A stretch of DNA of 64,000 bases, from NCBI GenBank assembly GCA_947650285.1, contig CANTFL010000320.1, positions 372,001 to 436,000 of the forward strand. The letters are read 5' to 3'. Each line of letters starts with the position of its first letter. Positions within the stretch are counted from its first letter, which is position 1. This stretch comes from Hyaloperonospora brassicae (taxonomy: Eukaryota; Oomycota; Peronosporomycetes; Peronosporales; Peronosporaceae). The notes beneath the pieces are model-generated. The model searched no databases, was not told the DNA's origin, and saw nothing but the letters and a program-made list of their open reading frames with translations. Position numbers and translations under genes: made by a program. This document shows positions 33,301 through 45,900 of the stretch, one piece after another.

Positions 33301-34556
33301 AACACATCCTTGAATTCGATCAAATCCTTATACAAAGGATTTGCCTGAAGTGACTCCCAGGATTGGGACGCGTATCGCTCAATCCGAGTCTTCTCATCGA
33401 GGACACTTTCGTCCATCGATGAGCTGCTGAGAACCCGTTCGTTCTCAGCAAATACTGCGGCCGACCAAATATCGGCCACATACTCATCCTCCGTGACGAG
33501 TATGCAGATCTGCTTGACTTTGCCACTACGCAGATCACGCAAGAACCGTTTCGGTTCTAGCGTTGGCAACTGAGTTATCTCCGAAGTCAACTTCGGAGGC
33601 ACAATCAGATCAAGCGTATAAGCGCCTACGCTTGATCCGTCATTAACCAAGATGTTCAACGTCTCGGTTTCTTCCTGGGAACTTGCTTCCACAGGTTGCT
33701 GAGGGCCTAATCCCTCAGCAAGCGACTCTTGAGGAATTCCTTCCTCAAGTACGTGGGTACTTATTCCCTCGACGTCTTCCGACTGTGGCTGTGCAACCAC
33801 AGTCAGGCACCGATCCTCTACGGTCGACTCTCCAGTCGACCTAGGATTTCCATGTTGCCCCTTGGGGGCAACAGGTTTCTTTCTTCTAAGATGCTGCCCG
33901 CTAGGCATGCATCCATGTCCCGGTCCACTCGACTTATTCGAGTGGTGGACCTTCAGCGCAGCCTATACTTCTGTACAGCCGCCGGGAGCTTGCTCCACAG
34001 TGTAGTGATCAACTACGCTGTGATCTTGTGCAGTCATGCTAACGACCGTACCGCAAGTGAGGCCATCGCACTCACTAGCAGAACATCCACCCGCTTGTGG
34101 ACGCTCCAAGATGTTCATCAGATGGCCATCTGATGAACAAGCAGCAGGCATCTTCACGGATCGATGCTGCCAGATCACCCTTGACTCGTACTTTCTGAGC
34201 CAAGGTAATCCCAGGATGACATCAAATTTGTCATCCAGATCCAGTACGATGAAGTCATCATCGTACTGTTCGCCCTCTAACGTGTAGTGGATTCCTACTA
34301 CACGTTTCTCAACGGTTATCGATGCGCCTGTTGCAAGGCGCACCGTCATCCTTGTGAGGGGAATGTCGCGCTCAACTAACTTGAGCCTACGACCCTCTAG
34401 TGACTGGCGACGAACAAAGTTGTTCGACGCCCCACAGTCTACTAGGGCACGAAGCGACAAATCATTTGTCGCTTCCAACTTCAAGGTGATGAGCGAAACG
34501 TCACCACCAGGTGCAGAGACACACAATGATTGTGTATCTGGAGCAACTTTCGTCAA
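29714..34556 (-). pseudogene. pol: Inner family pol, copy 1
   Basis: Protease, RT, RNase H, integrase and chromodomain are in order. Protease active site: ALVDCGASNNFV (DCGA instead of the common DTGA). RT active site: SYFDDVFVHS. The RNase H frame starts after an in-frame TAG at 32226-32228. Integrase has an HHCC finger (CHDAPTSGHRG, CEVCQRV) and core Asp, Asp and Glu (SMDFVFGFP, VSDRDPRF, TDGQTERAN). Stops: TAG at 33963-33965 (a Gln codon in copies 2 and 3), TAG 32226-32228, TAG 31437-31439, and one in the integrase at about 31107-31109. The chromodomain region is frameshifted after [15 protein letters not shown]. Inactive. Confidence 0.9.
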
Positions 34557-34606
34557 GAGATTTGCAAATTCTCTTGAGGTTGCTGGATCAGTAGGGCGCT
34601 CCGCTC

Positions 34607-35760
34607 CTACTGATCCCGACCATTTTTTGATGGTCCGTCTCGCTGTTGTGGCTTCGCAACAGCGCTGGACCCACGCCCATTGCCCTTTCTGGCGAATGGT
34701 CGTCCATTTCGCTCAGTACTGTTTGGTACTGGGCGTGGAGCACTACACTCATATGCGTAGTGCCCTAACTTCTGACAGCGATTGCACCTCTGCAATCTCT
34801 TGTTGTTCGAAGAGCGAGGTCTCTCGCTCTCAACATAGCAGAGGTCCATTGGTTCTGGACCTCCGATCTCTTGTCGTCTCGGTGGACGGTAAGAGTTTGA
34901 GCTAGCATGAGCCTGTCTCATGCGAAAGTCTTCCTGTTCCGCGGCTGATATCGCTTCTTCAAGCGTATTCAGCTCAAGGCGGAACAGATGGCTCCTGACG
35001 GGCCCTTCTGCGAGCCCTTGCATGAACACCGTAATCAACGTGTGTTCATGGACTGGGTTAGCAGTTATACTACTCGCAAGGAGTCGTATATGTTGTGCGT
35101 AAGCGTGCACATCACGCTTACCCTGCTTGAGTTTCAGGAGCTCTGAACGAGCCCTGAACTCAGCCCGTGGCGGCTCAAACGTTTGTCTGAGCCGGGACTT
35201 GAAGTCATCTAGCGACCTAAACACATTTGGGTCGCTACTCTCGAGCCCCAGGGACCAAGTTTTGGCACACCCTGCGAAGTGGGTCTGAGCAAATGTGAGT
35301 TTCATTTGCTCATCTTCGACGCGACGAGCCCTTAGGGCTCTGTCGAGTTCGACAAACCACAGTAACAGGGAGTCTTCCGGGACCCCACTGTACTTGGAGA
35401 TGTCAACTTTCATGACCTCGGGACGACGCGCATGCGCCGTCCCGCCCACAGCAGCATGGAATTGCTGCTGTCTCAACAGCTCCGTCTGTTGAGCACCGAG
35501 TTCTCTCAACTGCTCGGCCTGTTGAGAGCCTTGCTGGTGAAGCAAGGCTACTTTCTCCCTCTCGAGAGCAAGTTCATTCTGAATGAACTTGGCAATAGCG
35601 GCATGTTGTTGGTCTCTGTCTAGAGACTCCAACATGGTGCTAACGACGAGTTCGCCTACAGTAGAACTCATTCGTTCTACCGCACCCCATTCGATGTCAC
35701 TCAAATGGGTAAACCCTTCACGCGTGGCGTGAAAGGTGTCTTCTTATCCAACATGAACAT
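34607..35760 (-). pseudogene. gag: Inner family gag, copy 1 (frameshift at start)
   Basis: Capsid-type Gag with a CCHC knuckle CNRCQKLGHYAYEC. Compared with copy 3, one base is missing about six codons after the ATG (35758-35760), so the rest reads from the correct frame only without an ATG. The body of about 365 codons is open. Confidence 0.85.
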
Positions 35761-35804
35761 GTTGGATGATGTGGTCCTTGGGAGGACTACAAAGTGCTAC
35801 CAGG

Positions 35805-36196
35805 TGTAACGGGGCACACCCTTGCGTAACTTAACGCAAGGGATTTGGGTGCCCCGACAGACGTACACGTGGCAAGCGAGGAAGCGTAGGTAGGGTAAAA
35901 GTAGAACTGTTATATTAATAGAATTAAGTCTTTAAACTACTGTCTCTTCGTTTGACTTAGTTTAACTATATCTAATATAACTGGATGTATGGTGACGTCT
36001 CGTCACCACTCATTGCGCGCGTCTTGCGGCGATTGGTGGGTTGATATCATCACGATATCAACCAATGAACAGACCCTTTGGTCGACCCTTCAATATCACC
36101 ACTTTGGTGATATTGTTTAAAGAATATCCATCTTTATATTCTTTATTGTCACTTTCTTTAAAGTGACAATTTCATGTAACGAGCTGCCCCGTTACA
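35805..36196 (-). repeat. Copy 1 LTR (5' LTR)
   Basis: 392 bp. In element orientation it is followed by CCTGGTAGCACTTTGTAG; TGGTAGCAC, two bases in, is the likely primer-binding site. Confidence 0.95.
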
Positions 36197-36201
36197 GTCT
36201 C

Positions 36202-39200
36202 AATCACCGGATAAGTCGTCTGGTCCCGTTATTTTTGCCGCTTGCGTCATGGTGGATGTTGTTGGCTTCCTCGCCCACGTCCACTTCCGTCCTGACTTGT
36301 TGTGATACACGGTGTTCTCGTGATTCCTTCGCTTTAGACACACTGGTCTTCTAGTACAGTCGGTTCGGGAAATGCCGTTTAGCTCATCGATTTGCTTCTT
36401 GGGGCCTCTGCCTTCTTGCACGTGGACGTTGCATTATCGAGTTCGCCTGATCGAATCGAAGCTGCGGTGGGCTTGCAACGGTTGCAGCCTTTTCACCAAA
36501 GTTGTCCGCCGCCTAACTCGTCCGGGGTGGTACCGCCGCCTTGTGGTCCTTAATTGCAAGCGTATTTACCTTCGAGAAGTCGCCTTGGTGATGTTTCGGA
36601 TGTCGACGTAGAGCGCTTGAGCATCGTTGCTGATCTCCGTCGAACGCTGAGACGTATGGACCACCAAGCCCAGCAGCGTGAGATAGATCTGCCACGGATT
36701 GTTGCCACGCTATTGGAGACGACCAGACCGCTGCCCGATGCCTCTATGCGTCAATCCATCCAGCAGGCTACGTCGCTCGCTGACTTGGCCGCCATCGCCG
36801 TTGGAGATGCTGTCGTGACTTTTGACCAAACGTAATCGGTAATTCGGCTATGCGTAGCACTTGCGTAGTTGGAGCGGAGTAGCGCAGCTCGTCGTCGATG
36901 AATGGAAGCCGGTATCGCCGAGTCCGTTGATTTGCGGGCTTAACTGAATACTACCCGGGTGGAAGCTGCTACTCGGCAAGCGGCTACGTTGAGGACTACC
37001 GACGTCATCGAGGTACTGAAAAAGTCGATCTTCACTCTTGAGGCGGAATCCTCTCGTGTTTTACCCAGCGCGCGGAACGACTTGGGTCAGCAGAAAAGAT
37101 CACCTCTAGCTTGCAACTGGAAATCCAATCGCGGGACCGCAAAATCTCTCGCCTTACTGGTCGACTCGCCGAGTCCTGAGCTTAACGAGCCGCTATTCAC
37201 GGAGTCGCGACGGCGTATTATCGCCACTTGCAAGAAGCTACCATGGACATGTGCGATGGTGGCGACCACGCCTTGCGCTCTGCTCGGAGACTCATTGAAG
37301 ACCAGCGTCGCGTAATCGACAGATTGCGGAACAGGCTTCGGAATCATTGTGTTCCATGGCCCCTTGATCCCAGTTTCTCTGCTGCAGTTATCACCGGAGT
37401 CGACGCCCCGGGTTTGGATCCGCGTGAACTCGACCTAAGTTCTCGCTTGTGTCGTCTTCTCGCTCAGCGGTTTCCCGAAGTGATCTAGCTCGGCTCGGCG
37501 GCGGGTTCTCAATCACTGTCGCTTCCGATAGACTCGGTAGGTTCATCATCGAGTGGTGTTTCGACCAGTGAAGCTCGTTCTGTGTTGATGCATCCCATTC
37601 AAATTGCACGATCCTTGCCACTCTCAACATCGTCGCCGTCGACTGGCTCGCGTATCACGTACTTGCCGCCTTCACCGCCTGCATCTCCTTCTCTTGGTAA
37701 GGAATCGACTGAAGTTACTTCGAGTGAGCCGTCGGTTCCCGTTGCCCCAGTCCAGTCGTCCCACTCGTCGAGTACGATTTATACGTCCAACTAACTGTTG
37801 TCGACGACGTCTGGGCCTTCACTTCATGCTTCACTGTCGGCTGTTTATCCATCAAACCCGACTGATTGCGGTGGCAAAGTGCCATCCTTGCCATCGCCTG
37901 TTACCTCCCCGAGCTCGACGAATGTGGCTGACTCTACGGCTTGGAGCAGCACAAGAGATCGTCGCTTGTCCATCTCAGCGAGTTCGTTGAGTATCTCGAC
38001 GGCCGTGCAGTCGCTTGTTCTTCGAAGCCGCGGTCGAGCTGGTCCTTCACTTGCGTCTGCTAGGTCTCGACGAGTGTCTACCTGTGCCCGGACCGACGTC
38101 GTTGATGACGTCTTTGTCTATAAACGCGGATTCTCTCTCACCGATTATGACGTCAGGCATGTCAACTACTGACCCCACGTCCGAACGTCTGGACCCAGCA
38201 CCTTCGCCACGTGTTTCTGTTGTCGCGCGCTCGCGTGCTTCTCAAAGTCGGGGTCGTGGTCGTCGCCTGTCTGGGTCAGCTGGATCTCGACGAGTTGGTC
38301 CTCGATTTTCTGGATCAATTTCGGTGGCTTCGTCGGATTTTCCAACGTAGGTGACCACTTCGACTTGGATGGCGTCAGTGGCTTCTTCGACCTCGTTGAC
38401 GTCAGATTCTGTGTCTCCGACTGTGGTTGTCTCAATCCTTCTGTCGCCTCCAGCGTCGTCTGCCGCTCCTGCTGCCTCTTCGCCGCCGATCTTAATTGAC
38501 ACCACCTCGTATCCCACGACGTCTATGAAGAAACGCAAGTAGGGTCGCTCGTCCGCGTCCATGCCCGCCAAACGTTCCCGGAAGGCACCTTCACCGGGGA
38601 ATACTTCTCCTCTCTCTCCAGCTGCATCTAGAACGGTGTCGACTCGTCGATCCAGCATTTCTTCGCCTAAGGCTATTGACACGTCTAAGACCGCTGTCGC
38701 CCCTTCCTTCCCCGCATCTATGGTGTTGGAGCTGCCTCCCTCGTTGTGTGTGCCCATGTTGGTGCTTTGCACCCGCGCGGCCTAACCTATGGCACGTGAT
38801 TCTCGTCATACCCCCGCAATGCGGCAAAGGGTGGATATCACGTTCTATCACCCCGGTTCGGCTCGAGATTGGTCCCATATTATTCCCGCTCGGTCGCCTC
38901 TCCGCATGGAGAGTATCCGTGGCCGACCTTTCATCGCGGCTACTCCCGTGTCAGAGAATGCTCTTCGCGCGATGATGGACCTTTTCAGCCCGTCTCACAT
39001 CTGTCAGGTGACTCTCGGTTTGTTACCTGACTCTCCAATGTTTGTGGCAGCTACATGCCTTCGAGATGGTCGGACCAGAATCGCGTCTTCAAAAAGGTAT
39101 CTCCGGACCAACAGTATGCTGGACGCTGTTTGTGACGCCTAGGTTCAAATCTGCGGGTTGGGCATGAAGCCGACGACGATGAGACTGTTGATTATCAGTC

Positions 39201-39852
39201 GAAGGTGCACGTTGCCTTGTGAGAGAGGAGTCAGTGGCTCGTCGAGTCCAGCGTTCTGGTGGGAATACACCCGGACTTTGACTCTACACGGTCGACTGTT
39301 GATGTAAGCACTCTTTTCACGCTTTAATCGGACTACTCCGCTGCTCGCAAGCTTCGCGGATACCCCATCCGGCTGGCGGTAAAGCCTCTTAACCGTATCT
39401 TGGTCGAAGCTGTCATCGTGCGGATGCCTGACGGCCCGGCTCCTGCGCTTGATCCCAAGCTCTATTATGAACCTTCTGTGCCCCACTACCTACTCGTGAG
39501 ACACGCTTGGATTCCGTCCAGTCCTGACTGGTTTGTTGAGCTCAGTGCGTTGGATGCTTCGGAGCCATGGAGTGTTTTGTGGTTGACTTAGCCGGCAGAT
39601 CAACCTTACAACACTTGCTTCTGGCCTCACCATCCTGCGGTACCAGTATTTGTGCCGGCGGGAGTTGCAGCGAGCGATGTAGTGTCTCGTATTGTCGAGG
39701 ACGTCGACCGAAACGAATTCGCTCCTCGAACTGTCAGCTCTGTTGCACCCGTTCCTAAGAATCGTCGCTACACGCAACTTTTCGCCTCCTCGGTCGCCCA
39801 GAATTCATCTTCGCGACCCAACGAGTCTGTCGATAGTATCGCCGACATTTAA
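36202..39852 (+). pseudogene. Antisense frame of the outer element (broken)
   Basis: This 3.6-kb stretch lies 3' of the outer pol, on the opposite strand. Plus-strand pieces read like one protein broken by frameshifts. A coiled-coil N-terminal part includes ERLSIVADLRRTLRRMDHQA, later RDRKISRLTGRLAES and IEDQRRVIDRLRNRLRNH. The middle is Ser/Pro/Thr-rich (37.5-38.8 kb). A folded C-terminal part includes RVDITFYHPGSARDWSHIIP, SENALRAMMDLFSPSHICQV and SKRYLRTNSMLDAV. I recall similar hypothetical proteins in Phytophthora but no named family. The minus-strand frames here have no element-like domain. It resembles the antisense frames reported in some plant Ty3/gypsy elements. Confidence 0.5.
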
Positions 39853-40064
39853 TTCACGTAGTTGTCATGGCCGGTAGCTCGTCTTGACGAGTCTTTGTTC
39901 GTCGAGTCTTCCCTCGCAAGTCTTGACTCGTCAAGTCTTCTCTCGTCCAGGTTTAACCCGTCGAGCCTTTAGGTGATATATTTGAGCAATTCAGTCTTTT
40001 TCTTTCTTGTACCTCGTGCAAAATGGACGCAGTCGCTTACTCCTACATCTCTGCCTGCTTTTAA

Positions 40065-41387
40065 TCACAGATATAAGGGTATTGATGACCGTGGTGCGTG
40101 GCTAACACTCATCTTCACTCGCACCATCCTTGATCGATTCTCTTGCTTCTTCTGCCGTAGGTGATCGTACAGCAGACCTGCGCATGACAGATTGGATACG
40201 GGCTCCCATGTCGGTATGTCATAGCCCTTCCACTTCACCAAGAACCGTCGCTGAGTCCTGCCTATGCTAGTCGAGAGTGGTATGTCATCATTCACGATCG
40301 CTTCTACTTCTTATCTTCCGCTCGCTTCACCTGTCTCCCAATTATCTTCTGGTAGGAGTTCTTCATCGAAATCGAAACGGTCAGCCTCCGCGAGTCCAGT
40401 TATCAACCGTCTAGTAGGGCGTTCACCATGATCCCTGAACTTTTTGAAGCGTGACACATGGACGATAAGATAGAATCGATACCCCCTCCTGTTGGGTATC
40501 TTCAATTCGAAAGCAAAATCCTCCACTCTTTGCTTTATGCGGAACGGCCCATGCCATCGATGAGATAGCTTCTTCTTTAGACCAGATTTCACCTTCTTCA
40601 TGAACAGCCATACTTGATCCCCTTCTTCGAGCCTGTTCTTGACTGGCGACTCTCCTCCCTTATCTTGTTGACTTGCTGCTTGAATATAATCAGATCGCGC
40701 TGTTCGTGGGAGCGTCCGTCGCTCCACCGATCTTAGTCCCTGATTGTGATCACTTGCTCGTCAAGCTTTCGCTCGCACTTGGTATTCCTTCGCGAGCCTG
40801 AGCGCTATCTCTCGTTGTTCATTAGATTCGCGTCTCCACATGACCGGGTCTGCTGAGTCTATCACTTTGCCTACCCCAACCGGTGTTCGTCGGATCATCT
40901 CGGTCATGGCCTTCAGTGTAGAATGCGCGTCCCAGCCGTGAACTAGGTAGAAGGGAATTTATTCCTCGTCGAGTCTCTGTAGTTATTGATCGCGTGTAAC
41001 AATCGCTCGGCAATGTCGTCCCAGTCTGCTTTAAGCGTGTTCTCCACAAACACTCGCACTGTCTATATCATCGTCTTCAAGCTGTGTTATTGCTGTAAAT
41101 TTACTTGAGGTCTGTAACGGCAACGTAGCTCGCGGTTTTGACCCTATCATCTCGGCGAAAGTGTGAAAAACTTCACTTATGAACCTCTGGTCTCTATCAT
41201 GGCGAATGAGAATGGGAGCTCCAAAACGATGGAAGATGTTTTCTTCAAAATCCTTCGCATATTTAAATGTTCCTGTAGCACTCATGTCCTTCGCAATCAC
41301 GAACCCCGTAAAGTGTTCTTGGAACAGTAGCAGCGCAGTATTCTCTCGTCGAGTCGTTGGTAAAGGAGTCACAAAGTTCATTGACAC
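40065..41387 (-). pseudogene. pol: Outer element integrase core, C-terminal tail and chromodomain
   Basis: 41031-41387 gives the integrase core from SMNFVTPLPTTRRENTALLL, with RHDRDQRF carrying the second Asp; the first Asp has become Asn (MNF). A break follows. 40311-40727 gives the C-terminal tail (GDQVWLFMKKVKSGLKKKL, HRWHGPFRIKQRVEDFAFEL). 40065-40295 gives a chromodomain: RRFLVKWKGYDIPTWEPVSNL. The sequence N-terminal to the core, including the zinc finger, is absent from the window. Confidence 0.85.
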
Positions 41388-41779
41388 TGTAACGGGGCAG
41401 CCCGTTACATGAAATTGTCACTTTAAGGAAAGTGACAATAAAGAATATAAAGATGGATATTCTTTAAAACAATATCACCAAAGTGGTGATATTGAAGGGT
41501 CGACCAAAGGGTCTGTTCATTGGTTGATATCGTGATGATATCAACCCACCAATCGCCGCAAGACGCGCGCAATGAGTGGTGACGAGACGTCACCATACAT
41601 GCAGTTATATTAGTATAATTGAATTAAGTCAAACGAAGAGACAGTAGTTTAAAGACTTAATTCTATTAATATAACAGTTCTACTTTTACCCTACCTACGC
41701 TTCCTCGCTTGCCACGTGTACGTCTGTCGGGGCACTCAAAACCCTTGCGTTAAGTTACGCAAGGGTGTGCCCCGTTACA
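41388..41779 (+). repeat. Copy 2 LTR (5' LTR)
   Basis: 392 bp, TGTAACGGGGCAGCCCG to GTGCCCCGTTACA, followed by CCTGGTAGCAC. Confidence 0.95.
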
Positions 41780-41823
41780 CCTGGTAGCACTTTGTAGTCC
41801 TTCCAAGGACCACATCATCCAAC

Positions 41824-42977
41824 ATGAACATGTTGGATGAAGAAGACACCTTTCACGCCACGCGTGAAGGGTTTACCCATTTGAGTGACATCGAATGGGG
41901 TGCGGTAGAACGAATGAGTTCTACCGCAGGCGAACTGTCGTCAGCACCATGTTGGAGTCTCTAGACAGAGACCAACAACATGCCGCTATCGCCAAGTTCA
42001 TTCAGAATGAACTTGCTCTCGAGAGGGAGAAAGTAGCCTTGCTTCACCAGCAAGGCTCTCAACAGGCCGAGCAGTTGAGAGAACTCGGTGCTCAACAGAC
42101 AGAGCTGTTGAGACAGCAGCAATTCCATGCTGCTGTGGGCGGGACGGCGCATGCGCGTCGTCCCGAAGTCATGAAAGTCGACATCTCCAAGTACAGTGGA
42201 GTCCCGGAGGACTCCCTGTTACTATGGTTTGTCGAACTCGACAGAGCCCTAAGGGCTCGTCGCGTCGAAGATGAGCAAATGAAACTCACATTTGCTCAGA
42301 CCCACTTGGCAGGGTGTGCCAAAACTTGGTCCCTGGGGCTCGAGAGTAGCGACCCAAATGTGTTTAGGTCGCTAGATGACTTCAAGTCCCGGCTCAGACA
42401 AACGTTTGAGCCGCCACGGGCTGAGTTCAGGGCTCGTTCAGAGCTCCTGAAACTCAAGCAGGGTAAGCGTGATGTGCACGCTTACGCACAACATATACGA
42501 CTCCATGCGAGTAGTATAACTGCTAACCCATTACATGAACACACGTTGATTACGGTGTTCATGCAAGGGCTCGCAGAAGGGCCCGTCAGGAGCCATCTGT
42601 TCCGCCTTGAGCTGAATACGCTTGAAGAAGCGATATCAGCCGCGGAACAGGAAGACTTTAGCATGAGACAGGATCATGCTAGCTCAGACTCTTATCGTCC
42701 ACCGAGACGACAAGAGATCGGAGGTCCAGCACCAATGGACCTCTGCTATGTTGAGAGCGAGAGACCTCGCTCTTCGAACAACAAGAGATTGCAGAGGTGC
42801 AATCGCTGTCAGAAGTTAGGGCACTACGCATATGAGTGTAGTGCTCCACGCCCAGTACCAAACAGTACTGAGCGAAATGGACGACCATTCGCCAGAAAGG
42901 GCAATGGGCGTGGGTCCAGCGCTGTTGCGAAGCCACAACAGCGAGACGGACCATCAAAAAATGGTCGGGATCAGTAG
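41824..42977 (+). pseudogene. gag: Inner family gag, copy 2 (one frameshift)
   Basis: From ATG 41824; a net one-base loss near 41,937-41,945 shifts the frame, after which 360 codons are open to TAG 42975-42977. The CCHC knuckle CNRCQKLGHYAYEC and the basic tail FARKGNGRGSS are intact. Confidence 0.85.
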
Positions 42978-42999
42978 GAGCGGAGCGCCCTACTGATCC
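42956..42999 (+). promoter_or_regulatory. -1 ribosomal frameshift signal at the gag/pol junction
   Basis: A slippery heptamer A AAA AAT (42956-42962) is in the gag frame. It is followed by a 5-base spacer and a perfect 11-bp stem: 42968-42978 with 42989-42999, loop of 10. The gag stop TAG lies inside the stem, and the pol frame is open through it in the -1 frame. The same heptamer is present in copies 1 and 3; copy 3 has one A-to-G change in the stem that keeps a G-U pair in RNA. Confidence 0.75.
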
Positions 43000-45900
43000 A
43001 GCAACCTCAAGAGAATTTGCAAATCTCTTGACGAAAGTTGCTCCAGATACACAATCATTGTGTGTCTCTGCACCTGGTGATGACGTTTCGCTCATCACCT
43101 TGAAGTTGGAAGCGACAAATGATTTGTCGCTTCGTGCCCTAGTAGACTGTGGGGCGTCGAACAACTTTGTTCGTCGCCAGTCACTAGAGGGTCGTAGGCT
43201 CAAGTTAGTTGAGCGCGACATTCCCCTCACAAGGATGACGGTGCGCCTTGCAACAGGCGCATCGATTACCGTTGAGAAACGTGTAGTAGGAATCCACTAC
43301 ACGTTAGAGGGCGAACAGTACGATGATGACTTCATCGTACTGGATCTGGATGACAAATTTGATGTCATCCTGGGATTACCTTGGCTCAGAAAGTACGAGT
43401 CAAGGGTGAGCTGGCAGCATCGATCCGTGAAGATGCCTGCTGCTTGTTCATCAGATGGCCATCTGATGAACATCTTGGAGCGTCCACAAGCGGGTGGATG
43501 TTCTGCTAGTGAGTGCGATGGCCTCACTTGCGGTACGGTCGTTAGCATGACTGCACAAGATCACAGTGTATTTGATCACTACACTGTGGAGCAAGCTCCC
43601 GGCGGCTGTACAGATGTACAGGCTGCGCCGAAGGTCCACCACTCGAATAAGTCGAGTGGACCGGGACATGAATGCATGCCTAGCGGGCAGCATCTTAGAA
43701 GAAAGAAACCTGTTGCCTCCAAGGGGCAACATGGAAATCCTAGGTCGACTGGAGAGTCGACCGTAGAGGATCGGTGCCTGACTGTGGTTGCACAGCCACA
43801 GTCGGAAGACGTCGAGGGAATAAGTACCCACGTACTTGAGGAAGGAATTCCTCAAGAGTCGCTTGCTGAGGGATTAGGCCCTCAGCAACCTGTGGAAGCA
43901 AGTTCCCAGGAAGAAACCGAGACGTTGAACATCTTGGTTAATGACGGATCAAGCGTAGGCGCTTATACGCTTGATCTGATTGTGCCTCCGAAGTTAACTT
44001 CGGAGATAACTCAGTTGCCAACGCTAGAACCGAAACGGTTCTTGCGTGATCTGCGTAGTGGCAAAGTCAAGCAGATCTGCATACTCGTCACGGAGGATGA
44101 GTATGTGGCCGATATTTGGTCGGCCGCAGTATTTGCTGAGAACGAACGGGTTCTCAGCAGCTCATCGATGGACGAAAGTGTCCTCGATGAGAAGACTCGG
44201 ATTGAGCGATACACGTCTCAATCCTGGGAGTCACTTCAGGCAAATCCTTTGTATAAGGATTTGATCGAATTCAGGGATGTGTTCCCAGAATCCGTACCTT
44301 GCGAGTTGCCTAAAGACAAAGGCTTTCGACACGAGATCGAGCTCAAACCGAGCTCGAAGTACTGTGCCATGAAGCAGTGGCCACTGCCTCGTGAACAAGT
44401 ACTAGCGATCGACAAGTTCTTTGCCGATCGCTTAGCAGAGGGCCATGTGAGGGAATCAAGATCTCCTCACAGCTCTCCGACCTTCTGTGTGCGAAAGGCC
44501 ACAGGAGGGTGGAGGATAGTGCACGCATTCAACAAATTGAATGCTGCAACGGTACCGGCTCAGACGCCGATACCGAGGAAGGACGTAATCCTAGATGGTA
44601 TGTCAAAGAGTACCATCTTTTCGTCCATGGATCTGATGGATGGATTCTATCACATCCTGATGCGTGAACGGGACATCCCGTTCACGGCAGTGAGTACCCC
44701 CAGCGGGATGCTGTGGGAGTGGCTAGTGATGCCACAGGGGCTGAGCAATGCCCCTGAAACATTCAACAGATGTGTCACAAATCTGTTGAGACCGGTGCGA
44801 GACTTCGCACCGAGTTACTTCGACGATGTGTTCGTCCATAGCCGGGCTATGGACGGAAAGACGGACGTTGAAGCTCACAGAACTCACGTTCGTCAGGTTC
44901 TTCAACTTATGCGCAAGTATAAGTTGTACGCCAACCTCAAGAAGTGTATATTCGCGGCTAGTGAAATACCGCTTCTTGGTTGCATCGTGGGTAAACACGG
45001 CGTACGCCCTGATCCCGAAAAGATCAAGGAGATCACCGACTGGCTAGTGCCAGTCGATGTCAAGGGACTAAGGAAGTTCCTTGGTCTAGCGGCGTACTTG
45101 CACAAGTACTCGCGCAACTACGCCGAGATGACTGTTCATCTTTCTTGCTTGCTCAAGAAAAATGTCAAGTGGTCATGGAACGCTGAGTGCCAGCGTTCCT
45201 TTGAAGGTATCAAGCAAAGCTTGATGCAATCGCCGATCTTGGCGATTGCAGATCAGGAAAGACCATTTCATGTGGTCTGTGACGCCAGCGATTTCGCAAT
45301 CGGCTGTGCGTTAATGCAGTTCGATGCAGATGGCGCGGAGCGCGTCATCTGTTATTAGTCGCGTCAGCTGCAAGCAGCTGAGCGCAATTACCCAGTGCAT
45401 GACAAGGAACTCCTTGCCATGAAGTACGCACTGGCTAAGTTTCGCGTCTATCTCTTGGGAGATAGACCGTTTGTCGTCTACACGGACCACGCGTCATTAC
45501 GCACGGCCGTAAACAGCCCACACCTCTCGCAAAGGATGTCGAGGTGGCTGTCTTTCTTCGCGGAGTATAGCTTCTCCGTGGAGTATAAACCGGGACGACT
45601 CAATGTCGTCGCTGATGCGCTTTCGCGCCGGCCCGATTTCGAGCCGGACGCACAATCCAACAGTGAGGATAAGCCCACTGTTGCGACACTGTCAGTCAGT
45701 GTCCCGTCGTCAAGTTTACTTGACGACGTACGAAAGGCATACGCGGAAGATAAGGATCTTCTGCGATTGATCGATCATCTGGTGAATCCATCCAGTAAAT
45801 CCATGAGGGATTTACCGGCTTTGTAACGATCCTCATCGGATCGGTATAGTACACGCAACGAATTGCTGTACTATACAGCTGTTGCCGACGACACGCCTCG

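Larger units (their letters stand above)
28211..36196 (-). mobile_element. Inner Ty3/gypsy (chromodomain) element, copy 1
   Basis: A 7,986-bp element with LTRs at 28211-28601 and 35805-36196 and target duplication GTCTC on both sides (28206-28210 and 36197-36201). Coding strand is minus. LTRs start TGTAAC and end GTTACA; the two differ at about a dozen positions. The order gag, protease, RT, RNase H, integrase, chromodomain places it in Ty3/gypsy. An antisense frame fills the space between pol and the 3' LTR. Copy 1 lacks two stops that copies 2 and 3 share, so it branches outside them. Confidence 0.95.

Noticed and set aside
34354..34905. Long plus-strand frame of 183 codons opposite gag/pol, seen in all three copies
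   Set aside because: It is a mirror frame of conserved coding sequence, lacks protein-like composition, and persists only because the copies are alike.
41895..41960. Apparent alternative start of copy 2 gag
   Set aside because: Comparison with copy 3 shows a frameshift just upstream; the original start is ATG 41824.
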